A DNA stretch of 30,883 nt from Dimorphilus gyrociliatus (taxonomy: Eukaryota; Annelida; Polychaeta; Dinophilidae): NCBI GenBank assembly GCA_904063045.1, contig CAJFCJ010000071.1:1-30883 (forward strand). Direction: 5' to 3'. The notes below the pieces were generated by a model. That model saw nothing but the letters and a program-made list of their open reading frames with translations. It did not search any database and was not told the origin of the DNA. How positions within the stretch are numbered: the first letter of the stretch is position 1; each line of letters begins with the position of its first letter. The position numbers were made by a program, and so were the translations under genes. Shown here one piece after another: positions 9,337-20,205 of this stretch.

Positions 9337-10338
9337 CTATTCTGAACCTTCATCCCTTTTCCCAATAACATACTTAAACAATCTTTTTTGAGTCTGTTTC
9401 GATTTTAAAATATCAAAAATATCATTTAGGGAATACATAATAGGATTTAATAATGAAGTTAATGGAAGAGAAATGGCGACAATGGCAGAATAAACATCAT
9501 TAGAAATATGAATTTCAATAAAAACAGCTAAAATTCCAATGATAGAAACTGGTAAACAACATAAAACATTTGACATTACAAGTATAAAAACTAATTTAAA
9601 AACTTTGCAGGCATTTCTTTTAATTTTTTCATTGTCTTTAAATATGAAAAATGAGTGTAGAATAGTAATTGATATATTTATATAGAGGATACAAATCAAA
9701 ATAGTAATTGCTAGTAGTCCACATCCAAAAGTTACAAATGAAAATATCCATCCATCAGTTTTTTCACTTCTTATATAAACAGAAAAGCAGATTGGTGTTT
9801 TTCTGAAAGAATTCTAAAGAAATAAAACCTATAACTTATTTAAAGCTAATATTTTTAAATGAAAAAAAACCTTAAACCATAAACTCTGCACTAAAGCAAT
9901 GAAAGAACACAAAAGAAATAGTAAAATCATGAGTACTATGTTAAGTTGTTTAATTTTGGAATGTTTATTGGCGAAAACAATTCCTTGGTGCCTTTCTAAA
10001 GTCATTAGAAATAGACTCCCGCATGAAAATAACACTGAAAATGTTACAGATGATCCTAAAAATAGACACAATTTGCCTTCTCTCCACAGTGAATCATTTA
10101 CAATATATTCATTTTTATAATATAAATCAACAACTGCAATACTAAACATATAGACTGATGTTAATAAATCACCAACAACTAATTCTGCTAGTTCACAAAT
10201 TTCTTTTGTTTTAGCATTAAATACAAAATAACTTATTTTCAAATATCTTAAAAGGAAATAAAAGTTCAGTATTTTTGAATTTATGGCAAAAAAATCTGTA
10301 AAATGGAATAAATTTAATAACAAGTTGATAAATAACAA
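9337..10338 (-). CDS. LGR-type (glycoprotein-hormone/relaxin receptor-like) seven-TM region, 5'-incomplete
   Basis: Two exons (about 10338-9871 and 9813-9337) joined by a 57-nt GT..AG intron in phase 0. The first holds TM2 to TM4: a LVVGDLLTSVYMF segment matching the LxLADxLMGVYL of LGR receptors, a tryptophan-containing loop 1, and ERH in the DRY position. The second holds TM5 (WIFSFVTFGCGLL), TM6 with CCLPVS, and TM7 ending LNPIMYSL (NPxxY variant), then a short basic tail. TM1 is weak and no leucine-rich ectodomain is found upstream; the next kilobase holds only a repeat A copy. So it is a 5'-truncated relic, or the ectodomain lies on an exon not recognised. Plasma-membrane hormone or peptide receptor by family. 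Confidence 0.7.
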
Positions 10339-10773
10339 AAATATAAAAATTGTTGATCACATGACTAATATCGCATGAGCAATATTTTTAGACAGTAAAT
10401 AATCAATGCTTTCAAAAAGATTAAACATAAATGTAGATTGGTTAATAGTCAAATCATCAGAAAATTTTCTTATGTAACACATACATCTTGATGTTGTTTT
10501 AAAGCATTTTATACATAATACATTTTCAGCTGTTCATCTTAAGAAGTATGATTACTATAAGTCATATGAATTGAAAATGTGTTATATTTACATGTCTAAT
10601 CCTTTTTATCATCTACTTTTAATAGAAATTTGAGAATTTGCACATTGTTAAATGCACGTTTAAATATAAAAGTAACATTACTATTAAGTTATTAATTCAT
10701 GGGCTTTAAATTTTAAAATATCATAACCATATTGCTTTTCAATTTGAAGTGTTCGCTACCGGATGTGTGAATG
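10339..10773. other. No gene seen upstream of the 7TM region
   Basis: Searched for TM1 or leucine-rich ectodomain exons on the minus strand; none convincing. AT-rich. Confidence 0.35.
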
Positions 10774-10850
10774 TAATATTACTTATAAAAGAACTTTAAA
10801 GGTTTTCTCTGTAGTATGAGTACTTTGGTAAATGATTGAAAAGGATTAAT
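10774..10850 (+). repeat. Dispersed repeat A, copy 2 (short, decayed)
   Basis: Contains GAACTTTAAAGGTT and GAGTACTTTGGTAAATGATT, matching the core of the copies at 8.7, 18.3 and 30.3 kb (GAGTACTTTGGT..GTAAATGATTGG). Same orientation as the 30.3 kb copy. Too decayed to translate. Confidence 0.55.
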
Positions 10851-11281
10851 TAGATAGTGATACTCCAGAAAGTCCTATTTGAAAAGAGCAATTTTTTGCT
10901 AACCTTTTTTAGCATTAAAGACATTTTTTTATATTTTTTTATTGAAAACAGAATTAGTGAAAAGGTCAAATTGTGTCAATAATTCATAAAGACTGAAAAT
11001 TTTTTCACACTTTTTCAATTTTCCTAACTTTAGACCTTAAACCTTGTCTTATCTTTTTCACTCTTCCAGAGCCACAAATATAGACATGTCTGACTATAAA
11101 TCAATGGTATTTTGAGTTTAATTAAACCAACTTTCAACCCGAAAACTGAGCCGAACAAAATCGTCAATATAAGCGTTTACAACAGCTAACCAGTGTAGTT
11201 AGAGAAAATACATTTTGGCAATCATACAATTGAAAATATTTTGATTTTCTTTGACTACAACACAAAAGATTTTTTTTTTAA
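10851..11281. other. No gene seen
   Basis: AT-rich spacer 3' of the secreted-protein gene. Confidence 0.4.
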
Positions 11282-12544
11282 TTAATAATCCGAATAATTG
11301 TCAAAATAATTAGTTTCCTCTACAAATATGGAAATTTCACAAATATGCTCATTTCCTTCCCATAATTTAAATTTTCTATTGATCATTAATTGATCAATGA
11401 TTGAGGTATCGCAGCGATAATCGCAAATAAGTATTGGACTGTGAATATTATATTCAATTTTAATCCATTTACATTGCTTATAAGATTTCACTTCACAAGT
11501 GGAAGGCTCTCTTTTAAAAACGTCAAAATCATTGCAATCAATAATCTGTCCTTGATTTTTAAACGAAATTGAAACAAGTAGACATATCATTGTCAATAAT
11601 AACTCCATTAGAAGATGATTTAGATTTTACGAATGTGTTAGTAAATATAGGACTAGTGAACATACTAACAAAATCATTGTCGATACCATCATACTTTTTT
11701 CCTACGCATAATGTTAAAGCAGGAATTTGGTGTGAAGTTAGATGTACATAATAAGGAGTATGGCCAGGTGGTTTATTTCGACATGAACAGTTAACGTAGT
11801 TTCGAAAACATTGAGAATTGTCGTATAAGAATGTGTAGTTTACGTTATTCCGAAACAACAAAGTTGTAAGAACATTATCACTTTTGCCATTTGAACATTT
11901 TACAAAGATTCTTTGATAGCGAAGATAAACGTTGTACTCAATCAATCTCTCTCCTAATACGTATGAATCACTGGATAGAAAGAAAGAAAAAATGGAGTCA
12001 TTTATATTTTAATAATCAATAAATAGATAAAAAAAACACAAACTATGTTGGATAGATATTCCTGCTGGTGTCACAAGGATCTGTTGTTCCTGGTGTATAA
12101 TCAATATAATCTGAGGTAGAAGACACGTAATCTTTAGTACTCAGTCTATTAACAGATTCCACTTGGCATTTAAAATGTTTTACTTTTGGTAAATAAGCGA
12201 AAGCTGTAATTTCATATATTCCAAAAAATTTTCTTCCCTCTAAATTAAAACTAAATTTCAGCCATTTTGTTTCTAATTTTGCGAAAATCTTTGTCCAATT
12301 TGATGTTTTATTAACATTTATATATATTGTAATATCTTGACTAAATATGCCTATTTTATCAATTTCATTCTCTAAGGGTTGATTAATGTTTATTTCCTGT
12401 ATAGAATATTTTGAGAAAGTTTCAACTTTTATAAAAGGAATTAAATCGTTGGTGTTTGGAATCCACAATTGATCGATATATGGTACGGCATCTAATTATC
12501 TTACATCCAAATAGAAAACTGGCAAACACACATAGAAATATCAT
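11282..12544 (-). CDS. Secreted or cell-surface protein of unknown family, four exons, 341 aa
   Basis: Exons 12544-12505, 12425-12044, 11970-11631 and 11545-11282 join through GT..AG introns of 79, 73 and 85 nt in matching phases; the sum is 1026 nt, an open frame of 341 codons plus stop. Residues 1-13 (MIFLCVFASFLFG) are a signal peptide. The body has N-glycosylation sequons (NKT, NWT, NYT) and cysteine pairs (CSC, CDYRC). The end is acidic and tyrosine-rich (NYFDNYSDY), as in tyrosine-sulphated tails. No family recognised. It lies 5' of the GPCR exons on the same strand, so it might be that receptor's ectodomain, but it has no leucine-rich repeats and no linking exon was found. Confidence 0.5.
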
Positions 12545-14436
12545 TTTCTTTTATCTTGAATCTTTCAGACTATACGAAAAAAGACAGTGGGAAATGAGAA
12601 TCTGATATATATTTGTAGTAATTCTAATTATCAGGTTCAATATATTTTATTAACAAATAACTCTTACATGAACAATGTTCAACTTTAATACCTCTACTTT
12701 GATTTCATTGTTCAAATGTCAAGTATTATGGATTTGGAATAAGTCAATTATTAATTTAGACAGAAAAACTTCCTACAGATCAATGAATTGGATAATTGAA
12801 AAAAAGAATAGAAACAAAACAGAGAAACAATTGATCTGTTAGTAAAATGAAGTTGATGAACATCTGTAAGTATTTATACATATCTCTTTCTTCTAAGAGA
12901 AACAAAATTGCGATTTACAGTACAAATCATCTCCAGCTTATAGCGATTCTGTATGTTACAACAACTATGGACAAAAAATGAAATATATGGTGTTAGTACC
13001 TATTTTTAATGCCTGTAGAATTAATATATTTAGTAGTTTTTGTATCTCTTTCAATAGGCTAACATTCAAGAAGTTAAAGTTTATATTTTCAATTTTTAAG
13101 ATGCTGTGGTTAATTCTCAAAATGTTCTGTCCTGTTTCAAATCAAAAACGTCATTCGAGTTTAATTACTGAAATTCAATGCACACTTTATTGATGTTGTT
13201 ATGCAGATGGATAATGTTTTATTAACATTACAACAGTATCAAGGCTTTATACAATTAACAAGATTTGCAAAGTTTTTGTACAACTTTTAGAGATACATAG
13301 TGAAGTGAGTGATAATGAATGTAAAACAGCTGAAAATTCCATTTATTGAATCTACAATATCAACAAAAGCATTACCATTACAAAGTTGTTTTAATGGGAA
13401 GAGTTGTGATTGAAATATTAACTGATTTGATAAATGAATATAATCTCTCCGAACCGATAACATACATTTTCTATGTCTTTTTTTTATATGTCAGCCATTG
13501 TAGATAAATTGTTTAGAAAACAAAGCACAAAAAAAGAAAGTGCTCTATTGTTGCATATTTACAAAATAAAACTACTCTTTCTCTAATAATGATTTATTAC
13601 TTTGCAAAATAATGGGACTATACAAAAGAATTCTGACGGTAGAAAAATGCCTTATACATAATGAAGTAAGAGACTTATATAGACCCATTTTCTCAACAAC
13701 AATTAATATTTTTAGACAGTATTTCATACTCTAAACATCTAAAAGTGATTAATATAGCCACTTTTGACTCGGTTCTACCTTGCATTAAGAAGATATATGT
13801 TAAAGGGAAAATGGATAAATTCATTTGTGGGTTTGAAATATTCAATGATGTGCCCTTATCAGGTATTCATCATGTTTAATGTCAATCACAACACCAGTGA
13901 GGGAGCTTTTTGCAAACGACATCATGATTACTTATTTCAAGTTTCCTTTTCTGTCTTTTGCTTCTTTTCAGCCAATATTCCACCTCCTGGTTCTGCTCTT
14001 CTCTTCAACCTGTGAGTTTTGCCGCTTTCCCCTTTTTAAAAATTCTGTTGGTGGTTCTGTTTATCCTTCCAAAAGATTTCTTCTTGAGTAAAAAGTGTCA
14101 CAGGCAGTTTGCAGTTTGATTCAAGCATTTTATTAAATCTTGTTCATTTGTTATACATTATCTTGACAGACTCTGGGATTTGGGAATAATGATTTATACC
14201 AAAAGATGGCGTGTAGTCCATTATAAATCTTAAATCCTAAAACCCAAAGCACGGCGATTATCTATTAAGCTTTGACATGTAATCCCAAATTACCGATTTT
14301 CCCTCTATTATATACATTTTTGATATTAGGCCTATTTTAGAAATATTGCACAAGTTGACTAGATGAATTGTCAATATTTTTATCATGATAACAACTTTTT
14401 AAATATGATAATTAGACGAGATCGTTACAACTGATT
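12545..14436. other. About 1.9 kb without a recognised gene
   Basis: Several short open frames (12978-13193 and 13764-14091 on plus) have no family resemblance and no splice support. 13820-14090 is richer in C and T than its surroundings and may be old transposon sequence. A weak inverted repeat with TTTGGGA occurs near 14176 and 14285. Nothing else seen. Confidence 0.35.
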
Positions 14437-15812
14437 TCATTCGCTCTTGGATGCATCCTGTAAAAAAAATATGAAAGAAAGAGGATATGAAAGATCAATA
14501 TATCTTAATTTCTAACAATTAGCTTACTTCCTTCTTATGTATTTTATACCAATTAACTCAACAACAATGTTTATAAACAACTCTAAAAATTCAAATAATG
14601 TTAAAATTGTTGAGCCGAGAACAAGTCCAAAAGCTCCTCCAACATCTGATAAAAGAGCTAACCATGTATATGCAGGCTTCTCAGTCAACTCTTCAGAAAT
14701 CATTGTTGAATAGAAAATATTTAATGCTATTAGATCATTTGAAATGTAATTTCTAACTTCGTCAGTATTTCCAACTTGTTTTAGATAGTGTTCCCCAAAT
14801 TTTGCCGATGAAATCATGGTATTGTAATCTTGAATGAAACATTGATTTTTGCAAGGACACCTTGCAACCATATCGTCTTTGACGAACAGCAGAGAATGCT
14901 TTTTAATACATAGTAAATTGTAAGGAGCACAGGTTAAAGCTGGTTTAGAAGCTGTCGGAAGAGATGTTATGAAAAGGATGTTTTTCAAGTGTTTTCTTTA
15001 AAAATCCAAAAAAAAAAGATGTACTTACGTTTCATTTCAAGAGTTGCACATTTACATTTCTCTACTATGGTATCTGAATAACACTTACAGTAGTAAAATT
15101 CATTTCATTGCAAGGCAATTGTCTAAATGTGCACTTTTTTTTGTTTGGAAGAAAAAGAAAGAACATTAGAGAGAGAGAGAGAGAGAGAGAGAGAAGGAAA
15201 AGGTGTAAAAAAAAAATTAAAATACATGCACAATAGATTCTTTTTTACTATATGCCAAACTTTTATAAACTTTTCCCCAATCCCAATAAGAATTATTCCA
15301 TAAATATTTATTCTCTTCAGTAACGTTTAATTTATAATCGTCTTTCTGTAATATTTCAAATAGAGGTGCCATAACCTTTTCTAAACCTAGTATTATAATT
15401 TAAATAATTTATGCAAATTAGCTAAAAAAAAAAATTTACCAAGGAAATACGTACCTTTTTCAATAGTTTTTGAACGGAAATATTTATTTTCATTGCAAAT
15501 TGTTACAGTAGGAAATCTAAGTAAATTATTATAGACATTATCAGTTTGAGAGATTCTCTCATATCTTAGGAAGTAACCGATACGATCCTGTAATTGATAA
15601 ATCATAAAACCAAACCCTAATAGTAAGAGAAGCGTCCATAAGGTTCTTTTTAAAATGGAAGTCTCATTATTAGTCGTATATTTAAATCCAATGATGCTAA
15701 TATTTTGGGAAAATGTATGAAGATGTGATGATAGAATATTTCCAACATCTCTCTTTTCCATATTTGAATATGTTGTTCTACCTTCTAAATATTCTGGGAC
15801 AGTGTCTATCAC
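14437..15812 (-). pseudogene. DEG/ENaC (degenerin/ASIC-type) sodium channel, central ectodomain missing
   Basis: Exon A (15812-15455) has a cytoplasmic N terminus, TM1 (TLLLLLGFGFMIY) and the conserved FPTVTICNENKYFRS. Exon B (15386-15226) joins in phase. Exon C (about 15109-15029) has the Cys-rich CKCYSDTIVEKCKC and a TGA in its first codons. Exon D (14951-14528) has further palm cysteines (CPCKNQC), FYSTMISEE and the TM2 signature LLSDVGGAFGLVLGSTILTL. A 70-nt intron leads to exon E, which ends at TGA 14437. Exons sum to about 350 codons against some 450-600 for the family. The beta-ball/finger/thumb region, expected between B and C, has no room: that gap is about 115 bases with a GA microsatellite. 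Probably a deleted copy. Confidence 0.75.
15168..15194 (+). repeat. (GA)n microsatellite inside the degenerin gene
   Basis: Uninterrupted GA run of about 13 units in the interval where the central ectodomain exons would be expected. Confidence 0.85.
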
Positions 15813-16584
15813 TACTTTATTTGTATTAAAAAAAACAAAATGGCAGATTTTTATTCATTAGGACAAATATAGATGCTATTCAGTATTAATGATGGCTGAG
15901 ATATCTAAAACCTCTTGAATAGTTAATATGAACTTGGTAGTACTATTAGTTGTTTATATATATATATATTTATATATATTTATACAAGTAAAAGCACATA
16001 TTCATTCAGCACTTTTAAAGAAGCCTCTTTTTTGATAAGAGAAAAATCAATCTTGAGTTGGTGAATTGTTTAATTGTACTTTAACAATATCTTTTTTACA
16101 ACCCTTCCAAGAAGTATTGATCATTGGTCTTAATACAATTGATATGTATTGGCCTAGAGCAATGTTAGGAAATATTGCTTATCAATTATTTAGTCATTAA
16201 TTTATAGTTTCTTATGAAAATAAATAATTCATTAATATAACTTATATGGATTTGGCATTTCTTTTGTACAACTAATTTACAATGTCCACTTAACCCTGCT
16301 ATTAATAGATATTCTAAAACAAAATTTTCAATAATGCGTCCAGAAATAATTAGCTTAATTTGTAAAGGCCTAGTTAGGCCAATTACTAAAATTATACTTT
16401 CTTTCTGAGAAAAGATTTAGCTGTATGATAACTGAAAATTTTAACTTTAAACATTTACAAACAAGTAACTTAAAATATGGATTGTTTTCTTCAATGTTTT
16501 GATGATTTATCCTATAGTTTTTATATTATTAGAGAATTGGTAGTACAATATAAACATTGTATTAATATATTATTATAATTATAT
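15813..16584. other. No gene seen; (TA)n tract near 15954-15985
   Basis: AT-rich flank between the degenerin and the Tc1 relic, with a TATATATA/TTTATATATA tract. No inverted repeat of the Tc1 element recognised here. Confidence 0.4.
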
Positions 16585-17215
16585 TTAGACTGCATAGGAA
16601 TTGTAGTTGAAAAGAGTTCGATTAATAGATTCGTCATTAGCATGTTCTATAATATTTGAATATTCAGATCCAGATGATTTTTGAATTTTTTCCCACAATT
16701 TGTCTTCAGACTCGAACTGTGGGACATCATAAACCATTGCTTTTGTAAGGTGCCACATATTGTCAATTCGGCTCAGGTCAGTGGTCTTTGCTGCCCAATC
16801 TATTGGCTTGATGTCATTATTTCCAAAGGCCCTTTTTGTTCTTCTAGCTGTATGGCAATCAACATTATCTTGCTGGTAGATGTACTCCCTGCCCATTTTA
16901 GACTCCAGCTCTCTATGACAGGAAGAGCATATTCCACAATAAACCAGCTATAATTTTCTGCGTTTAATTTGGTCATTATTCTCCAAACTTTGAATATGCC
17001 ATCAGAGGGTATCAATCCCCAAACCAATACGCAACCTCTGCCCATATTTTGCATAACCCTAAAGTCTTTTTCTGTGTTATTTGCCCATGTTCACTTAGCA
17101 TGAATCCAGCCTCATTGCTAAAAATAACTTTAGACCAGTCCAGATTTTTGCTAATCATTTTGTAGGCAGTATTCTTTTCCCCTTTTACAATCTTTAGAGG
17201 TGAGATTGCCTTACT
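16585..17215 (-). pseudogene. Tc1/mariner-type transposase relic (C-terminal DDE domain)
   Basis: Reading from 17215 down, the frame gives DWSKVIFSNEAGF, where the family has SDE: the first catalytic Asp is Asn. It continues with GCVLVWGLIPSDG, then shifts frame near 16890 into YIYQQDNVDCHTARRTK (second Asp present) and WAAKTTDLSRIDNMW (usually PDLNPIENLW). It ends at TAG 16585. The N-terminal paired-type DNA-binding domain is absent. Dead copy: frameshifted, catalytic residue lost, 5' truncated. No terminal inverted repeats found. Confidence 0.8.
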
Positions 17216-17219
17216 CTTT

Positions 17220-18050
17220 TATATTTTATAAAAGAAAAAGTAATATTCTGATAATTTTTCCTGCAGGATATTTATTTCTACATATTAATAATTATTATTA
17301 TCAATTAAAAGTAGTTGTTCAGTATATCTTAATCACTAAACTAAAAATTTTACGAGGTGACTGTGGACTTTTTGCCAATACTCTATATATGTATGTAGAT
17401 GAAAACATGGAATTTACTTAGCAATTTCTATATGACAGTCCTAATCAAAGTCTTATAAAGAAGTAATGAATGATAAAAGCTATAATTGGAATTGTTCTCC
17501 TTTTATCAAAAGGATACATACAAGGAAAATATTTGAGTTTTCCATTTTCTCAGAGCTAAAAATTGATTGATTCATTAGAACATTTAAAGAAAAAAATTAT
17601 AGCCAGTTTACTAAAACAGTCCAAGTTTTGTATGTTTTTCTTTTTGTTTGTATTGGAAAACTGGCCAGAAAATAGTCTAAAACATTTCGTTTAGACAGAT
17701 ATTTCCCATTTGAATTTCAACCTGTTTTAAAATTGTAAGAAAGGTAAAACAAAAAAATTCAAGATCTGGAAAGAACGTCCCAAATTGGAAGGAATGTCCT
17801 ATGGAAAGAACCCTCAGGAAATAAATTTTAAAAAATACAATTTACTTAAAGAATAAAACGGCTAAGATGTTTAAGTTTAATTAAAGATCTGTGAACTATA
17901 ATAGTTACATTAAAAAACATGAAAGATAAAACATGAGTGCTAGACAAAGAGAGAGAGACCAATATGAAAAGTTATGATACATATATGTTTAATGCTTTCT
18001 CTGATAGATCCATTGCTGTTATTAATCCTAAAATCACAATCATTCCACAA
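17220..18050. other. No gene seen
   Basis: AT-rich; the 73-codon plus frame at 17200-17421 has no recognisable content. Probable old transposon flank. Confidence 0.4.
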
Positions 18051-18059
18051 TTGAAAATT

Positions 18060-18275
18060 TCTAATATTCTTTCTTTTGGTGTTTTTTCAACTTTTCTCAG
18101 ACAAGAGTTTTTTTAAAAACCTCAATGAGGGAAGCTTCCTTATTTAATTCATCTACCAATTGGTATAAAGAGCCCTTGGTTAAGGCTCTACTGTTCAACC
18201 TTCTGTACCAAGCTTCGACTTTATTGCTTGCTCTGATACTATAGCCAAACACAGACCATTGTTGAGGTTGCCAAA
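18060..18275 (-). pseudogene. MULE transposase relic, region of the catalytic Glu
   Basis: Minus-strand translation gives IWQPQQWSVFGYSIRAS, then NKVEAWYRRLN, then LYQLVDELNKEASLI. This matches LWTPSSWSAYECPIRTNNDVEGFHNRLN and YNLIDELKREADLI in the transposase at 27.5 kb; the Glu is the last residue of the DDE triad. A one-base shift follows near 18105. It is continuous with repeat A (18291-18484), which in the same frame gives SYNYNTTKYRIEN just before it. Confidence 0.75.
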
Positions 18276-18290
18276 TTGAATTTTCAATCC

Positions 18291-18484
18291 TGTACTTTGT
18301 TGTATTGTAATTGTAGGAATTTCTGGTTCGTCACAACTGTAATCGTCCTTTCCAATCATTTACCAATTTACCAAAGTACTCACACAAATATAACCATTAA
18401 AGTTCGTCCACAAATAGTCTTAAAAAATGTAATTTCGGCAGAAATTAATCAACAAAACACTAGTATTTCATCCAAAGAATACTG
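18291..18484 (-). repeat. Dispersed repeat A, copy 3
   Basis: Matches 8688-8864 throughout and 30215-30400 in inverse orientation. Here it runs directly into a MULE catalytic-Glu block on the same strand, which suggests that repeat A is a conserved part of a MULE transposase gene rather than an LTR. Extension up to about 18560 also matches 30150-30215 (ACTCAATACATAC). Confidence 0.75.
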
Positions 18485-18499
18485 TATGTATTGAGTAAA

Positions 18500-18950
18500 A
18501 TGAGCTTCTAGTTCTAAACAAACTTTGTGGAATTGAGACAAATGACTTCTTTCATATGATGAAAGAGAAAAAGCAAAAGCAAAAATTTCAAAATTTAATT
18601 TCAAAAAATTGCTACACAAATCTGCTAAGTGAGACATTCCTACATAATTGCTATGATCATGTAACAAATGATAATGATAGCTATTGGAAAATCAAACCAT
18701 CAGACAATCTAAAATAACTACAATACAACACATTCAGCATAAAGCTTATTGGTAAAAAAAATTGATTCTATTATTAAATAATCATGGAATTAGAGTGGCA
18801 CCTTGTGAGAATAAAATCATGGATTTTAATGCAGATTCTTTAAAAGTATTAGAACTTGTTGAAGAAAAATTGTTGCGAAAACAGATATTTGGTTTCAAGG
18901 ACCTCAAGGAAAGCAGTTTAAGTTGACTAAAAGAAAATTAAGATATCTCC
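18500..18950. other. No supported gene; one short coding-like stretch
   Basis: A plus-strand frame of about 54 codons ending at TGA near 18927 (with VAPCENKIMDFNADSLKVLE) looks coding by composition but has no start of its own or recognised family. The minus frame 18667-18449 overlaps repeat A. Confidence 0.25.
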
Positions 18951-18953
18951 TAA

Positions 18954-19783
18954 TCAGGTGATAATTATTGTAAAGTACTCATTAAGTGTGCAAAATATCT
19001 GAGGTTTGGCAGGAAAGGGAAATGTTATATTTTTAAATTTTCCTTGACATCTATCATTTGACTGTGTATCAGGACACTGTATTACATCCTATTGAGTAGT
19101 ATTGACATTATCAATTGCCTCCATACATTTAATGCCAATTGATGAAGTACAAATTGCTCCTAAATCACTATTAGCTTTATTTAAATAATATAAATCTTCA
19201 TTGGTTGTTTAATCTGTAAAATTTAAAAGAATTAATTGTGTAATAAAATCTAATACAAATTCTCTACTGTCATAGGCGTATATAAGTATTGATTGAAATC
19301 CACTATACAATGTTGTTGTTTTACTACCAGAAGTTTGAAATTTTGCTTTGGAAGCGACATCTACAATTGTAAAAAAGACACAAGTTTCATATAAATTCAA
19401 AACTAAATTAATCTCACCTGAACTTCCTAGTGTCATTTTCAATGACGAAAGTATAATAGATTCTGAATAGTGTCTTTGATATATGCATGAGTCAATTATA
19501 TCGTATAGTTCCTTAAAAGTGATTTCAATCCATTGATTTGTACAAGACAGTCCTGTACAAATTGTTGCCCATTCAACTGAGCTTTGCCAGATAGAATCAA
19601 GTACATTTTCACACTCACAGCTGATGCTGTACATAGTCAATGCGCTGCAACTAGCAGCATGATCCTTAATGTTAGCTATATTTATAAGTTTTCCATCTGT
19701 TCAAAATGTCAAAAAAAATTACTAAAGGTAAAAGTATTTCAATTGGTACCAGTTGATTTTGATCCATTTATGAATGTAAACAT
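18954..19783 (-). pseudogene. Cys-containing extracellular-type protein, unknown family, interrupted by TAA and TAG
   Basis: Exons 19783-19750, 19695-19418 and 19360-18954 join by GT..AG introns (54 and 57 nt) in matching phase 1. The product has spaced cysteines (SCECENV, CTGLSCTNQW, ICTSSIGIKC, CPDTQSNDRC) and N-glycosylation sites (NFT, NTT, NIT), so it is probably extracellular. The last exon has two in-frame stops, TAA 19209-19211 and TAG 19089-19091, yet the frame stays open and Cys-rich beyond both until TGA 18954-18956. Glutamine would fit at each. No signal peptide is visible at the first Met, so the 5' end may be missing. Either a pseudogene with two nonsense mutations or the protein ends at 19209. 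Confidence 0.45.
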
Positions 19784-20205
19784 GTAAAATATGAAATATA
19801 ATATGAAATTTTTCCTATTTTAATTGATTGATTTCTTTAATTTCAAATTAGAATGCTGTAGACATAAGACTGTCTGATGAATAATTTTTATTCTAGGTTT
19901 GTAAAATCAACAAGATTTATTGACCTTTATTTTATGTTATGTTCAATAAATATTAATTTATCCTGTCAGTTTTTGTTCAATATATATTAGATTATTGGGT
20001 ATATATTGATTATTAAATATAGACATTAATTTGTAGCAGTAAGACAAAAGTTATTGTTTATAAGAAAAAAACAACTATTGAATGATGAAGTAGAGGGTTA
20101 CAAGGTATGGACAATTACATTATTAATTCTAATTTAGTAAATCATTTTTTCTTGAACGAAATTTAATTTTGCTTCAACCTTAAATATAGACTTTTTTTCC
20201 AAAAG
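19784..20205. other. No gene seen; 3' flank of the ABC transporter
   Basis: AT-rich spacer; AATAAA-like words occur on both strands but none stands out. Confidence 0.35.

Noticed and set aside
12426-12504. A 13-nt intron or frameshift after the signal peptide of the secreted gene
   Set aside because: A normal 79-nt GT..AG intron gives the right phase, and the four-exon sum is divisible by three.
13764-14091. Two overlapping plus-strand frames of 70-83 codons
   Set aside because: No homology, no splice or promoter support; consistent with chance in a T/C-rich stretch.
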